A DNA stretch of 64,000 nucleotides from positions 186,001-250,000 of the forward strand of contig SBHC01000077.1 of NCBI GenBank assembly GCA_006226375.1, written 5' to 3'. The DNA comes from Deltaproteobacteria bacterium (GTDB lineage Bacteria > Myxococcota_C > UBA6777). Position numbers and translations under genes: made by a program. Numbering within the stretch: the stretch's first letter is position 1; the number at the start of each line of letters is the position of its first letter. This document shows, one piece after another, positions 55,782 to 64,000 of this stretch. The notes beneath the pieces are model-generated. The model was not told the DNA's origin. It did not search any database and was given only the letters and a program-made list of their open reading frames with translations.

Positions 55782-56584
55782 GATGCAACAGGTTCCTTTG
55801 CCATCACCGCGTCAACGTTGAGCAAGGTCAGAAATGCCTCTGCGATGCTTTGGGTTTGCTCAGTCAACTCAGGGATTGTTCCTTCTGCCACCATCCGACC
55901 GCGATGCACAATGCCAACCCTGTCGCAAAGTAGCTCCACTTCCGCAAGGATGTGGGTGCTGAAGATGACCGCTTTCTTTTGTTGCTTGCAGCGACGGATG
56001 ACCTGCAAGATAAAGTCAGCGCTGATGATGTCGAGACCCGAGGTGGGTTCGTCCAGGATGACGATGGAGGGGTCGTGAAGGAGGGCTCGGGCGATGTTGA
56101 CTCGTTGGGTTTGCCCGGTGGAGAGGGTTCCACAAGGTTGCTTCAGGAACTCGTGCAACCCAAGGTCGTTCACCACTTGCTCCGTCCGTTGCGCCAACTT
56201 GTCGGCAGGCATCTCCTGGAGCTGGCCAAAGAACTTGAGCAGTTCCAACGGTGTCAGGCGTTGGTAAAGCTTTGTATTGCCTGTGAGAAAGCCCATCTTT
56301 CGTTTGACATGGAGAGGTTCAACGCTGGGTTCCTTGCCATCAAGCCAGACATGGCCCTCATCGGGGGTGAGAAGCCCAGCCATCATTCGGAGAGCCGTCG
56401 TCTTGCCTGCGCCGTTGGGCCCCAACAGGCCGTAGATCTCGCCTTCTTGCACATGCAGATGCAGATCCCGCAGCGCCCAAAAATCGTTGTATCGTTTGCC
56501 TAGCCCTGCAGCTGTAAGAGGGTGCTGTAGCACCTCTGCTGTGGTGGTCTCTTTGTGAGGAGTCTTTTGTTCATTGGTTGTCAT
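55778..56584 (-). CDS. ABC transporter ATPase, NatA-like
   Basis: 268 residues. ATG 56584 overlaps the PAP2 stop (ATGA) with GAGG upstream; the open frame to 56800 is antisense to PAP2 and not used. Walker A GLLGPNGAGKTTAL, Q-loop in FLTGNTKLYQRL, signature LSTGQTQRVNIARALL, Walker B IVILDEPTSGLD, H-loop FSTHILAEVELLCD. The ATPase pairs with the fused permease immediately downstream; the natA family exports sodium, drugs or lipids, and nothing here decides which. Confidence 0.92.
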   Translation of the reverse strand: MTTNEQKTPHKETTTAEVLQHPLTAAGLGKRYNDFWALRDLHLHVQEGEIYGLLGPNGAGKTTALRMMAGLLTPDEGHVWLDGKEPSVEPLHVKRKMGFLTGNTKLYQRLTPLELLKFFGQLQEMPADKLAQRTEQVVNDLGLHEFLKQPCGTLSTGQTQRVNIARALLHDPSIVILDEPTSGLDIISADFILQVIRRCKQQKKAVIFSTHILAEVELLCDRVGIVHRGRMVAEGTIPELTEQTQSIAEAFLTLLNVDAVMAKEPVAS

Positions 56585-57498
56585 CCGGCGACCTCTTGCG
56601 TAGGGAGTTGCTGTGACGTTTGGCTTTCGGCCCAACCAAGACGAACAAAGAGCCAGGGGACTGCATACGAAATCGAAATTCCAACGAGGGCGTAACGTAC
56701 AAATCGCCCGACAAAACCTCCGGGGAGAACTTTTTTCAATCCAAGCCAAAGGAGACCCACAACGAGAAGTCCCAACGCTCGGAGCAGCCGATGGCCCCAT
56801 GCTCCTTGACTGCGGTACTTAAGCCACCTGTTGTCAAAGACAAGGCCCAGATTGTATCCCGACAAGGCTGCCACGATGGTGATGTTGGTTTTGTCGCTGT
56901 GTGCGCCTGCCAACAAGATGAGCGGGAGACCGAACGCCAAGAGGGATTGGATCCAAAGCGGCATCTGCAACAGCAGGGGCGTTACCTTGGCCTCCAGGCC
57001 GATGAAAAGCCCTAGGATGACGAGAGAAATGAGCCAGCCTCCGAGAACATCTTGGGGGTAGTGAACGCCCAAGTAGAGACGGGAGAGACCTACAAGGAGG
57101 AGCAACGAGACCAGGGCGATGCGCCCCTTCCATGACCTCCAGGCCCAGGCGACATAGCCCCAAGTGCTAGACGTCCCCTGAGCGTGACCGCTTGGAAACG
57201 AAGGGCTGTGGATGTCAACCATCACCTTCACCGCGGTCGGGGAGGGACGAGGTATCGCAAACCACAGCTTGACCATGGTGTTGATGGACAACGAGGTCAG
57301 GCCGATGATGCCCATCCGCCTGCCCCAATCCGCGTGAATACACCAGTACATCAAGGGAAAGAGCAGGAGATACCCCTCTTTGTCACCAATGAACGTGATG
57401 ACCTTAAAGAAGCTTGTCAGCCAACCCATCTCAAGAGTTTGGATGGTCCTGATGACGTCGAGGCCCCAAGGGGCTAAAGACGCAAGCCATTGTCCCAT
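56581..57498 (-). CDS. PAP2-family membrane phosphatase
   Basis: 305 residues. ATG 57498 (MGQWLAS) has AAGGA nine bases upstream; a longer open frame runs to 58434 but is antisense to tyrS and spurious. PAP2 motifs are complete: K-x6-RP in KLWFAIPRP, FPSGHAQ, and SRLYLGVHYPQDVLGG, with the catalytic His residues. Seven to eight membrane helices follow the usual plan. PAP2 enzymes remove phosphate from lipid phosphates such as phosphatidate or undecaprenyl diphosphate on the periplasmic side. It is the first gene of the ATGA-coupled ABC/P450 operon, so it may supply or process the transported lipid. It is divergent from tyrS. Confidence 0.92.
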   Translation of the reverse strand: MGQWLASLAPWGLDVIRTIQTLEMGWLTSFFKVITFIGDKEGYLLLFPLMYWCIHADWGRRMGIIGLTSLSINTMVKLWFAIPRPSPTAVKVMVDIHSPSFPSGHAQGTSSTWGYVAWAWRSWKGRIALVSLLLLVGLSRLYLGVHYPQDVLGGWLISLVILGLFIGLEAKVTPLLLQMPLWIQSLLAFGLPLILLAGAHSDKTNITIVAALSGYNLGLVFDNRWLKYRSQGAWGHRLLRALGLLVVGLLWLGLKKVLPGGFVGRFVRYALVGISISYAVPWLFVRLGWAESQTSQQLPTQEVAG

Positions 57499-57731
57499 TC
57501 TATCTTTCCTTCTTTCCGGTTGCTTTCCAGGCGCGGAGAGCTTATCATACGCCCGCTCTGAATGGTATGGGGGCGTTGCGTAGCTGTCGTTTGAGCCCGT
57601 TGTTGCGAGGTTATCGGCTCTCATTCGCGAAGTAAAGGATGGCGCGAATCCCGAAACGCTTGGGATGCTGTTTCTCCTGGTGAGAGCGAACCTCTGCGGT
57701 AACCACCCGTTTGATTCTGTATACCGTGAAC

Positions 57732-57751
57732 TGTTCGGAACCCACCGAACA
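57732..57751 (+). repeat. Hairpin in the tyrS leader
   Basis: TGTTCGG-AACCCA-CCGAACA is a 7-bp stem, flanked by ACTG and CAGT that can extend it. It ends 30 bases before the tyrS ATG. No T-box core (specifier, UGGUACC-type bulge) is visible. Confidence 0.5.
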
Positions 57752-57780
57752 TACAGTACCTGATAGGAGATCGTAACCTC

Positions 57781-59064
57781 ATGCAACTCGACTTTTTCGA
57801 AGAATGGCATTGGCGTACCATTATCCAGAACGTAACCAAAGAGGAGGAAGCGCGTGGGTACATGAGCGAAACCCCGCGCACCATCTATTGTGGCTTTGAC
57901 CCCACCGCCGATAGCCTTCATGTCGGAAGTCTGATGCCGTTGCTCGCGTTGCGACGCCTTCAACTCGCTGGACACCGTCCCGTCGTTCTTGTGGGAGGTG
58001 GCACCGGATTGATCGGGGACCCCAGCGGGAAAAAAGGCGAACGTAGCCTTAACGAAGCCGAAACCGTCGCCCAGTGGAGCGATGCCCTTCGTGAACAGAT
58101 GAGTCAGTTTGTAGACTTCGATTGCGGCGACAACTCCGCTGTGATGGTCAACAACTTTGATTGGCTCTCTGGACTCTCCACCATCGAGTTTCTGCGAGAT
58201 GTGGGCAAGCACTTCTCTGTAAATGCCATGATGGGGAAAGAATCGGTTCGGGCTCGAATTCAACGGGAAGGGGAAGGCATCTCCTACACCGAATTTAGCT
58301 ACATGATTCTCCAGTCCTACGACTTCCTTCGTCTCCTCGAAGACCACAACTGCACCGTGCAAATCGGCGGAAGCGACCAGTGGGGAAACATCACAGCGGG
58401 CATCGACTTGATCCGTCGGTTTGGCCATGAGCAAGCGTACGGCATCACGTTGCCTCTGGTTGTGAAGGCGGACGGTACCAAGTTCGGAAAGACCGAAGAT
58501 GGTACGATCTGGCTCGACCCCAAAAAGACCTCACCCTACGAGATGTACCAGTTCTGGCTCAACACCGCCGACGCGGATGTCAGCAAGTTCTTGCGCTACT
58601 TCACCTTCCTCTCGAAGGAAGAGATCGAAGCGTTGGACCGTTCGCTGGAAGAGGCCCCTGAAAAGCGAGAAGCCCAGCGCACCTTGGCCCAGGAAGTGAC
58701 CTCGTTGGTCCACGGTGAAGGCGCTGTGGAAGAGGCTGAGACCATCACCAAGGCGTTCTTTACGAACAGTCTCCACACCTTGTCTCATTCCTTGATGAAG
58801 CAAGCGTTCCAGGGCGCACCCAAGACCATCCTGACCCAAGACGAAGAGTCGGTGGAGCTGTTGGACCTTTTGGTTCGTTCTGAGCTGGCTCCATCCAAAG
58901 GTCGAGCGCGACGGCTTGTCCAAGATGGTGCGGTCTCTGTCAACGGCGAAAAGGTTCGCGATGTTCAGGCTTTTCTTCAACGAGAAGATGCGCTGCACGG
59001 TGAGTTTCTTGTGATTAAGAAAGGCAAGAAAAACTACCACATTGCAGAGTGGCAAGCGAGCTAA
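57781..59064 (+). CDS. tyrS: Tyrosyl-tRNA synthetase
   Basis: 427 residues; AGGAG ten bases before the ATG. Charges tRNA-Tyr. Class I motifs: CGFDPTADSLHVGSL (HIGH region), IGGSDQWGNITAGIDLI, and KFGKTEDGTIWLDP (KMSKS variant KFGKT). The C-terminal S4 domain binds tRNA: PSKGRARRLVQDGAVSVNGEKV to the end. The length is that of the TyrS type with the S4 domain. Preceded by a hairpin leader and divergent from PAP2. Confidence 0.97.
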   Translation: MQLDFFEEWHWRTIIQNVTKEEEARGYMSETPRTIYCGFDPTADSLHVGSLMPLLALRRLQLAGHRPVVLVGGGTGLIGDPSGKKGERSLNEAETVAQWSDALREQMSQFVDFDCGDNSAVMVNNFDWLSGLSTIEFLRDVGKHFSVNAMMGKESVRARIQREGEGISYTEFSYMILQSYDFLRLLEDHNCTVQIGGSDQWGNITAGIDLIRRFGHEQAYGITLPLVVKADGTKFGKTEDGTIWLDPKKTSPYEMYQFWLNTADADVSKFLRYFTFLSKEEIEALDRSLEEAPEKREAQRTLAQEVTSLVHGEGAVEEAETITKAFFTNSLHTLSHSLMKQAFQGAPKTILTQDEESVELLDLLVRSELAPSKGRARRLVQDGAVSVNGEKVRDVQAFLQREDALHGEFLVIKKGKKNYHIAEWQAS

Positions 59065-59101
59065 GAGAGGTTGAAACAGGTAGGAGTCTGAGGGGGGATT
59101 C

Positions 59102-59767
59102 TTAGAACTTGCCGTGGAACATCAGTCCCATCTGGACGTTGCCGGTGGAGTCCGGCTGAATCATGGGGCTCCAAGCCAGCAGAGCAGGGTCATTTTTCCC
59201 TGTCCCTTTGATAATCGAGGCTATGCCCAAACCTAGAACTGTAAGGTTCAACGCAGCATTAAACACGTTGAAGGCGATCAGGTTGGGGATGGGATTGGGG
59301 CTGAGGTTGGTCGCTGTGTTGGAGAGGTCCAACAGCAACGCAACGACAGAGGCTGCCGTTCCTAGCACACCCCAAATGACACCTGCGATACCCCATCCCA
59401 TGTAGACAGAGCGTTCGTATCTGTCGAACAAAATGGAGAGATTGCCGATCATCAGGACAAGGCCAACTGCAAAAGCGGGACCGCCCAGGTAGGTACTCCA
59501 AAACCAGGGTTCTCCAGCAACCAGTCCGTGTGTCATGGTGCCCAGGTTGGTGACGCCGAGAACTCCCTTGTTGCCCAGTGTTTGGTAATTGGAAGAAAAC
59601 GGTGTGACCTCCAACGTGGAGAGTCGCTGGATCGGACCAGCGGAAGCACTCGCAGGTTGAAGTGCATAAGGGCTCTGTGCACTTGCGTTGTTAGGGGTTG
59701 CCCATAGAGCGAGTGCGAACAAACAAGCGAACACAGGGGCGGATACCATCCATCGGGTACGGTGCAT
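59102..59767 (-). CDS. Membrane protein with signal peptide, unknown function
   Basis: 221 residues. GGAGATATGAAGA precedes the ATG. A signal peptide (to about NNASA) is followed by a hydrophilic stretch and four hydrophobic segments (about 88-108, 122-145, 160-180 region), then a C-terminal hydrophilic part ending MGLMFHGKF, with a final Phe as often in outer-membrane beta strands. No motif is recognised. The gene lies 129 bases downstream of the PhoR-like kinase gene and may be on the same transcript, but I see no functional link. Confidence 0.65.
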   Translation of the reverse strand: MHRTRWMVSAPVFACLFALALWATPNNASAQSPYALQPASASAGPIQRLSTLEVTPFSSNYQTLGNKGVLGVTNLGTMTHGLVAGEPWFWSTYLGGPAFAVGLVLMIGNLSILFDRYERSVYMGWGIAGVIWGVLGTAASVVALLLDLSNTATNLSPNPIPNLIAFNVFNAALNLTVLGLGIASIIKGTGKNDPALLAWSPMIQPDSTGNVQMGLMFHGKF

Positions 59768-59896
59768 TCTTCATATCTCCTCAAACAACATGGAGCGAGC
59801 GATTGACTCCTGGCATGTTGTCCCACAGGGCCTCAAATGTCAACTTTTGAATCGTTGGAACAAGCGATAGGTCCCAAGGAACGGAACGATGGCACG

Positions 59897-61753
59897 TTAT
59901 AGAGTGTCTGGTTTTCGGTGGGTGGGCTTGTGGGAAACGCTGCTGGAAGGGGGGACCTGGAGAGGAGACACTTCAGGGTCTTCCGATTCGTTTTTCACCG
60001 TTTCTTCTACTGGGACCGTGAACCAGAAGATGGAGCCTGTGGGTTTTGCAGGGTCTAGGCCCACGGAGCCTCCCATCGACTCTGTCAGGTGCCGAACAAT
60101 GGCTAGCCCCAATCCTGTACCGCCCATGTGACGTGAGCGTCCTTTGTCTACCCTGTAAAACCGCTCAAAGATGCGGGAGCGATGCTTGGCTGCAATGCCT
60201 GGGCCGTTGTCTTGGACTTCCACCCGGATGGTGTTGGGCTCCGAGCGAAATCCTCGTACGATGATCTTCCCTTGTTCGGGAGTGTATTTGATGGCGTTGT
60301 CGAGATAGTTGAGGAGAATGTGCTCCAACGCTCTCTCATCGCTCGCGGCTTCCAGGTCTCCGTTGAGTTCCACTTCGATCTCAATGTTCTTGTTCCGAAG
60401 CATCGCTTTGACCGTCTCAACAGCCGTTCGTATCGAACGAGATATCGAGACATTGGCCATGTTTAACTCGTACTCTCCTGCTTCAATCCTAGAGATGTCG
60501 AGGAGGTCGCTGATAAGGTTGGATAGTCGCTCTGCGTTTCGAGACAGCGCCTCCAGGAAGTCTTGGGCAAAGTCGGGATCTTCAAGGGCTCCGTCGAGCA
60601 GGGTCTCTGCGTTGGCCCGGATGATGCTGACAGGTGTCCGCAGCTCATGGGATACGTTCGCGACGAAGTCTCGCCGGATCGTCTCCAGGCGTCGCAGCTC
60701 TGTGATGTCGTGGAAGACCATCACGCCTCCACCGGCCGCGCTCAAAGGAGTCGCTCGGACCAACAAGGTGCGGGAGGGCTCATCAAGCTTGATCTCTGTG
60801 GTGGCTGAGTTGCCTTGCTCCACGTCCGCTACGAGCTGGCGCAATTCACTGGAACGGACCAGGGTAAAGATATCGCGTCCCACTTGCATGGTGTCGAGGT
60901 GCAGAACGCTGGCGGCCGAACGGTTGACGAGGACGATCTTTTGCTCGGCGTCGTAGGTGAGGACGGCGGCGTTCATGCTCTCCAACACGGCTTCAAACCG
61001 GTTTCGCTCCTCGGCAAGGCGGGTTACCGTGGTCTCAAGTTCGTTGGCCAGGCGGTCGAGAGAGCCTGCAAGCCCGGCGAGTTCATCACCCGGCTTGATT
61101 TGAATGAGGGGATGTTCCCCTTTCTGAGCCACGGCTCGTGTGCTGCGAACCAGGCTTCGTAGAGACCGGGCAATCAGGCTGGAAGCAAAAAAGCTCATAA
61201 AGATGGCAACGGCCAATCCCACCAGCCCTGCGAATAAGATCAGCAGCCGCAGCCGATGAACCACTCCCTCCACTTCTTTTAAGGGAAGAGCCGCTCGAAT
61301 CACGCCCTGCTGTAAGCCGAGTTGATACGGCACCGCGACATACAACATCTTGGTCTTGAGTGTGTCGCTGTAGCGAGTGGAGGAGCCGAATGGCTTGGTT
61401 TGAGTCGCTTGAATCTCCGGACGCAGCCTGTGGTTGTCCAACGTTCTGATCTTGTCGGGCTTCAACCATGAGTCACCCAGGACCCGTCCATCCTTGCGAA
61501 TGACAGTAAGGCGTGCCTTGCTTGTTGCGCTCAACTGGTCCAAAGCCCGATCCACCGATTGAATGGAGGTTCCTGGCCGGGTCTTCTCCAGGAAGAGTCG
61601 GACGGTTTTGACCTGCTGCAAGAGATCTTGCTCCAGGCGCTCGGCGAACCACATGCGAAGGCGCCTCTCCAGGTACAGGCCGCTGATCGAACCGACAACC
61701 AGCATCAACCCGACAGAGACGAGGAAGAGTTTGCCTCGAAAGCCGAGCCTCAT
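59897..61753 (-). CDS. PhoR-like sensor histidine kinase
   Basis: 618 residues; the ATG overlaps the regulator stop (ATGA). A membrane helix (about 8-26), an outer sensor region (about 30-165), a second helix (about 170-195), HAMP (about 195-250, SLIARSLRSLVRSTRAVAQ) and a PAS domain (about 255-350) are followed by the kinase. H-box VSHELRTPVSIIRANAETL, N-box LLNYLDNAIKYTP, G1 DNGPGI, F ERFYRVDKGRSR and G2 GGTGLGLAIVRHL are complete. The architecture is that of PhoR. It phosphorylates the response regulator encoded just before it. Whether phosphate is the signal is inferred from this similarity; no pst or phoU gene is in the window. Confidence 0.9.
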   Translation of the reverse strand: MRLGFRGKLFLVSVGLMLVVGSISGLYLERRLRMWFAERLEQDLLQQVKTVRLFLEKTRPGTSIQSVDRALDQLSATSKARLTVIRKDGRVLGDSWLKPDKIRTLDNHRLRPEIQATQTKPFGSSTRYSDTLKTKMLYVAVPYQLGLQQGVIRAALPLKEVEGVVHRLRLLILFAGLVGLAVAIFMSFFASSLIARSLRSLVRSTRAVAQKGEHPLIQIKPGDELAGLAGSLDRLANELETTVTRLAEERNRFEAVLESMNAAVLTYDAEQKIVLVNRSAASVLHLDTMQVGRDIFTLVRSSELRQLVADVEQGNSATTEIKLDEPSRTLLVRATPLSAAGGGVMVFHDITELRRLETIRRDFVANVSHELRTPVSIIRANAETLLDGALEDPDFAQDFLEALSRNAERLSNLISDLLDISRIEAGEYELNMANVSISRSIRTAVETVKAMLRNKNIEIEVELNGDLEAASDERALEHILLNYLDNAIKYTPEQGKIIVRGFRSEPNTIRVEVQDNGPGIAAKHRSRIFERFYRVDKGRSRHMGGTGLGLAIVRHLTESMGGSVGLDPAKPTGSIFWFTVPVEETVKNESEDPEVSPLQVPPSSSVSHKPTHRKPDTL

Positions 61754-62463
61754 TCTTCAACCTCGTCCGGCTTTTCTTTCCAGCGGTACCCTACGCCACG
61801 CAGCGTTTCGATGTAGCTTCCTGCGGTCTTGAGCTTTTCGCGAAGCCTCTTCACGTGTGTGTCGACGGTTCTTGTCGTGACATCGGCCTTGATCCCCCAC
61901 ACATCGTTGAGCAGGGCCTCGCGAGTTTGGACTCGGCCTTTGCGGGTGAGGAAGGTTCGCAGCAAGCGAAACTCCAAAGCCGTCAACCGAATCTCTTCGT
62001 CGTTGAGGGTGACTCTGTGACCTGGAAGATCAAGCGTCAGCTCGTTAAACTGGAGAAGGTCGGGTGCTTCTTCTTGCACCTGATCGTTGTCGGTGCGGCG
62101 CAAGATGGCTCGGATTCGAAGCATCAACTCTCGCACGCTGAAGGGCTTGACGACATAGTCATCGGCGCCGACTTCAAAGCCGACAACCCGATCAATCTCT
62201 TCACCTTTTGCTGTGAGAATGATGATCGGGATGCCCCGAGTGTTTGGACCCATTCGGAGCTGTCGGCAGATCTCAATCCCCGACATATCGGGGAGCATCA
62301 AATCGAGCAGAACGAGTGAAGGAAGCGGTTCTTGATTCGCCAACTCAAGTGCTTCTGCTCCTGTTAAAGCACAACGAGTTTCAAAGCCATCTCTACGGAT
62401 GTTGTAGTCCAGGGTTTTCGCCAAGTCTTGTTCATCTTCCACAATCAGAATCAGACCGGACAT
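61750..62463 (-). CDS. PhoB-like OmpR-family response regulator
   Basis: 237 residues from ATG 62463; an in-frame ATG three codons earlier (62472) is too close to its GGG site. Receiver domain (1-118): LIVEDEQDL acid pocket, phospho-Asp in LVLLDLMLPDM, Thr in ILTAKGEE, Lys in VVKPFSVRE. Winged-helix DNA-binding domain (about 135-232): LTALEFRLLRTFLTRKGRVQTREALLNDVW and RTVDTHVKRLREKL. It works with the PhoR-like kinase, with which it shares an ATGA overlap. A Pho-box-like and palindromic site lies about 310 bases upstream. Confidence 0.93.
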   Translation of the reverse strand: MSGLILIVEDEQDLAKTLDYNIRRDGFETRCALTGAEALELANQEPLPSLVLLDLMLPDMSGIEICRQLRMGPNTRGIPIIILTAKGEEIDRVVGFEVGADDYVVKPFSVRELMLRIRAILRRTDNDQVQEEAPDLLQFNELTLDLPGHRVTLNDEEIRLTALEFRLLRTFLTRKGRVQTREALLNDVWGIKADVTTRTVDTHVKRLREKLKTAGSYIETLRGVGYRWKEKPDEVEE

Positions 62464-63016
62464 TCTCACCATCCCTTTGTTTGGATTGGATCTTTTGGGA
62501 GAGGAAGCCCCAGGCCCCTAGAGGTCTCCCACAACTGTCGCGCACCATAAACGCTTACGAATGGACTGTCAATGTTGCCTGTTGTGATCCGGTAAGTTGC
62601 TGTTCTATATCAACTTTGTTGGTCTCTTTCGGGGTTTTCTCCAGGATCGTTCCTGAGTATCTATCGCTTTCTCGTTTCCTCCCGTCGCCTGGGAAGAATC
62701 TACACCGCACCGGTACTTTCGTTATGTCGCGTTCCCTTCTGTTCACAAGGAGGTCGCGGCATTGTGACAATTCTGTCACATTGTTGTCGATGCATCTTTC
62801 AGACTTCGTGGTAGAAGGCAGACCGTTGGGTTTTGTTTTTGGATGACTCTTGGGATGCAAGTTGTGAGAATCGTTCTAAACCCTATGCATGGTTCTTGGT
62901 CGCGCCCTTTGCCTGTCTTCGGGCTTGAGAGGCAGGCTCGTCTTGACAGGTTGAGAGGCCATTGATAGCCTTTTTTCCTGTGGATTGTAATCGCGATTGG
63001 ATGGGAGATTCAGACT
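62464..63016. other. Divergent intergenic region (PhoB-like / Ser-Thr kinase)
   Basis: 553 bases with no convincing gene; the short open frames in it carry no ribosome sites. It holds the regulatory palindrome at 62763-62790, a pair of direct repeats TTGAGAGGC (62925-62933 and 62951-62959), stems GCCTGTC/GACAGG (62911-62950), and a TTTTTT tract at 62971-62976 after a weak stem. Confidence 0.55.
62763..62790. promoter_or_regulatory. Palindromic and Pho-box-like site
   Basis: TGTGACA-ATTC-TGTCACA is a perfect 7-bp inverted repeat (62763-62780). Overlapping it, CTGTCAC-ATTG-TTGTCGA (62773-62790) has the spacing (7-bp units, 11-bp step) of a Pho box. Both lie between the PhoB-like gene and the Ser/Thr kinase gene. 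Which reading is right, and which gene it serves, is open. Confidence 0.4.
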
Positions 63017-64000
63017 GTGGATTCGCAGTTGTACGAACAACAGTTGCAACAAGAAGGCCTTCCTTTTGGTCGGTATCGGCTGGTTGCGAAGCTGGCTGTG
63101 GGTGGAATGGCCGAGCTCTTTTTGGCGCGACAAAAAGGGGTAGGGGGCTTTAGCAAAACGGTTGTGATCAAATGTGTCTTGCCCTATCTCGCACAGGATC
63201 AAGACTTTATCGCCATGTTTTTGAGCGAAGCGCGACTGGCCGCTCACCTTAACCATCCCAACGTTGTCCAGATCTTTGATATCGGCTCCATCGACGGCAT
63301 TTATTACATGGCGATGGAGTACATTCCCGGTCAAAATCTTCGGGAAATCACTCGAAAAATGTACCGTGAGTTGGGGGATGACAATCCGCCACCCTACAAC
63401 CAGCTCGCTGCGATCTTTGCCCAGGCTGCTGCAGGGTTGGAGTATGTCCACAACGCCAAGGACGACAACAACCTGCCGTTGCACTTGGTTCACCGTGACA
63501 TTAGCCCCAACAACATTATCGTTTCGTACGATGGACAAGTTAAGATTGTAGACTTTGGTGTGGCCAAGGCTCGAAACCAGGAGCGCCAAACGGAAGTTGG
63601 GGTCTTAAAAGGTCGCCTGAGCTACATGTCGCCTGAGCAGGTTTCAGGGTGGGATCTGGACGGTCGCTCTGATATCTACTCCCTGGGCATTGTTCTGTAT
63701 GAATTGACAACCAACCGCCGTCTATTCCGGCGAAAGAGTGAACCTGAGACCATCCAGGCTCTGTTGCACGGGCCGGTTCCTTCACCTACGCATTTCTATC
63801 CCGACTATCCCCCTGAGTTGGAAGCTATCTTGATGAAGATGCTGGAGCGGTCGCCGGATGCGCGCTACCAGTCAGCGGCAGAAGTTCAGCAGGACCTTTT
63901 GCAATTCTTGGCCTCCCAACAAACCTTTATGGGACCTCAAGATATCTCTGTGATGCTGAACGAGTTGTTCGCCGAAGAGAAAGACAAAGCGGAGAGCGGC
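63017..64000 (+). CDS. Ser/Thr protein kinase, 3' end outside window
   Basis: 328 codons from a GTG at 63017 with GGGAG nine bases upstream; the frame is open to the right edge. In-frame stop TAG at 62966 limits any extension. Kinase domain from about residue 17: YRLVAKLAVGGMAELFLARQK, Lys in KTVVIKCV, LVHRDISPNNIIV, IVDFGVAKA, LKGRLSYMSPEQ, followed by the usual RYQSAAEVQQDL near residue 290. All catalytic residues are intact. The remainder, probably a linker and a sensor part, is missing. The HRDISPNN and GGMAE forms are those of the kinase encoded at 24124-26460. Confidence 0.9.
   Translation, partial: MDSQLYEQQLQQEGLPFGRYRLVAKLAVGGMAELFLARQKGVGGFSKTVVIKCVLPYLAQDQDFIAMFLSEARLAAHLNHPNVVQIFDIGSIDGIYYMAMEYIPGQNLREITRKMYRELGDDNPPPYNQLAAIFAQAAAGLEYVHNAKDDNNLPLHLVHRDISPNNIIVSYDGQVKIVDFGVAKARNQERQTEVGVLKGRLSYMSPEQVSGWDLDGRSDIYSLGIVLYELTTNRRLFRRKSEPETIQALLHGPVPSPTHFYPDYPPELEAILMKMLERSPDARYQSAAEVQQDLLQFLASQQTFMGPQDISVMLNELFAEEKDKAESG

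Noticed and set aside
57499-58434. N-terminal extension of the PAP2 frame, antisense to tyrS
   Set aside because: The PAP2 family begins at ATG 57498 with a good ribosome site; the extension has no membrane or domain pattern and overlaps a certain gene.
62876-63589. 237-codon minus-strand frame at the right end
   Set aside because: Covers the start of an evident plus-strand kinase with intact motifs; the minus frame has none.

Overview
The window looks like a piece of chromosome from a Myxococcota-like (deltaproteobacterial) organism of moderate GC, roughly half G+C by eye. The signs are a large secreted protein ending in a MYXO-CTERM-type tail, three Ser/Thr kinases (two with the GGMAE(I/L)F glycine loop common in myxobacterial kinases), a Gly-rich VIT/VWA protein, many Cys-rich secreted proteins and lipoproteins, and a mixture of housekeeping and accessory genes. 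This assignment is inference; no rRNA or tRNA gene is present to anchor it. I saw no insertion sequence, phage gene or CRISPR array.

Layout. 1-13 kb: envelope and secreted proteins. These are an Ig-repeat/Cys-rich surface protein (cut by the left edge), an OB-fold-like small protein, a calpain-type protease, a Hydin/ASPM-like Ig lipoprotein, an acidic PUA/EVE-like protein, a VWC/pacifastin-like repeat protein, and a membrane protein coupled to a PQQ-type sugar dehydrogenase lipoprotein. 13-19 kb: a VIT-VWA-DUF2135 membrane protein, a pectinacetylesterase/Notum-like lipoprotein and a DoxX-like protein. 19-24 kb: DNA repair (ligA divergent from ruvA-ruvB), then a structured RNA leader ahead of a 3D-domain lipoprotein. 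24-33 kb: a leftward signalling cluster. In transcription order it has an RlmD-like methyltransferase, a Gln/Tyr-rich prion-like membrane protein, a GAF/degenerate histidine-kinase/double degenerate receiver protein, and a transmembrane Ser/Thr kinase with PEGA-like repeats. 33-38 kb: mfd and a SurA-N-like lipoprotein without a PPIase domain. 38-42 kb: a GrpE-like membrane protein and a membrane-tethered Hsp70. 42-46 kb: an SNF2 helicase and a SWIM-finger partner. 46-49 kb: an Aquifex-type aconitase overlapped by a PRC-barrel gene. 49-52 kb: a Ser/Thr kinase whose outer domain carries a CxxCH haem motif. 52-57.5 kb: a tightly coupled leftward operon PAP2 phosphatase > ABC ATPase > ABC-2 permease/CPBP fusion > cytochrome P450, every junction an ATGA overlap. 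57.5-64 kb: tyrS, an unknown membrane protein, a PhoB/PhoR-like pair, and the start of a third Ser/Thr kinase cut by the right edge.

The parts most likely to be new biology are the kinase/degenerate-kinase/prion-like cluster, the haem-sensing kinase, the membrane-anchored Hsp70-GrpE pair, the PAP2-ABC-CPBP-P450 operon and the four-hairpin leader at 23.2-23.35 kb. Gene starts were chosen by ribosome-binding-site position and signal peptides; where these disagree, the entries say so.
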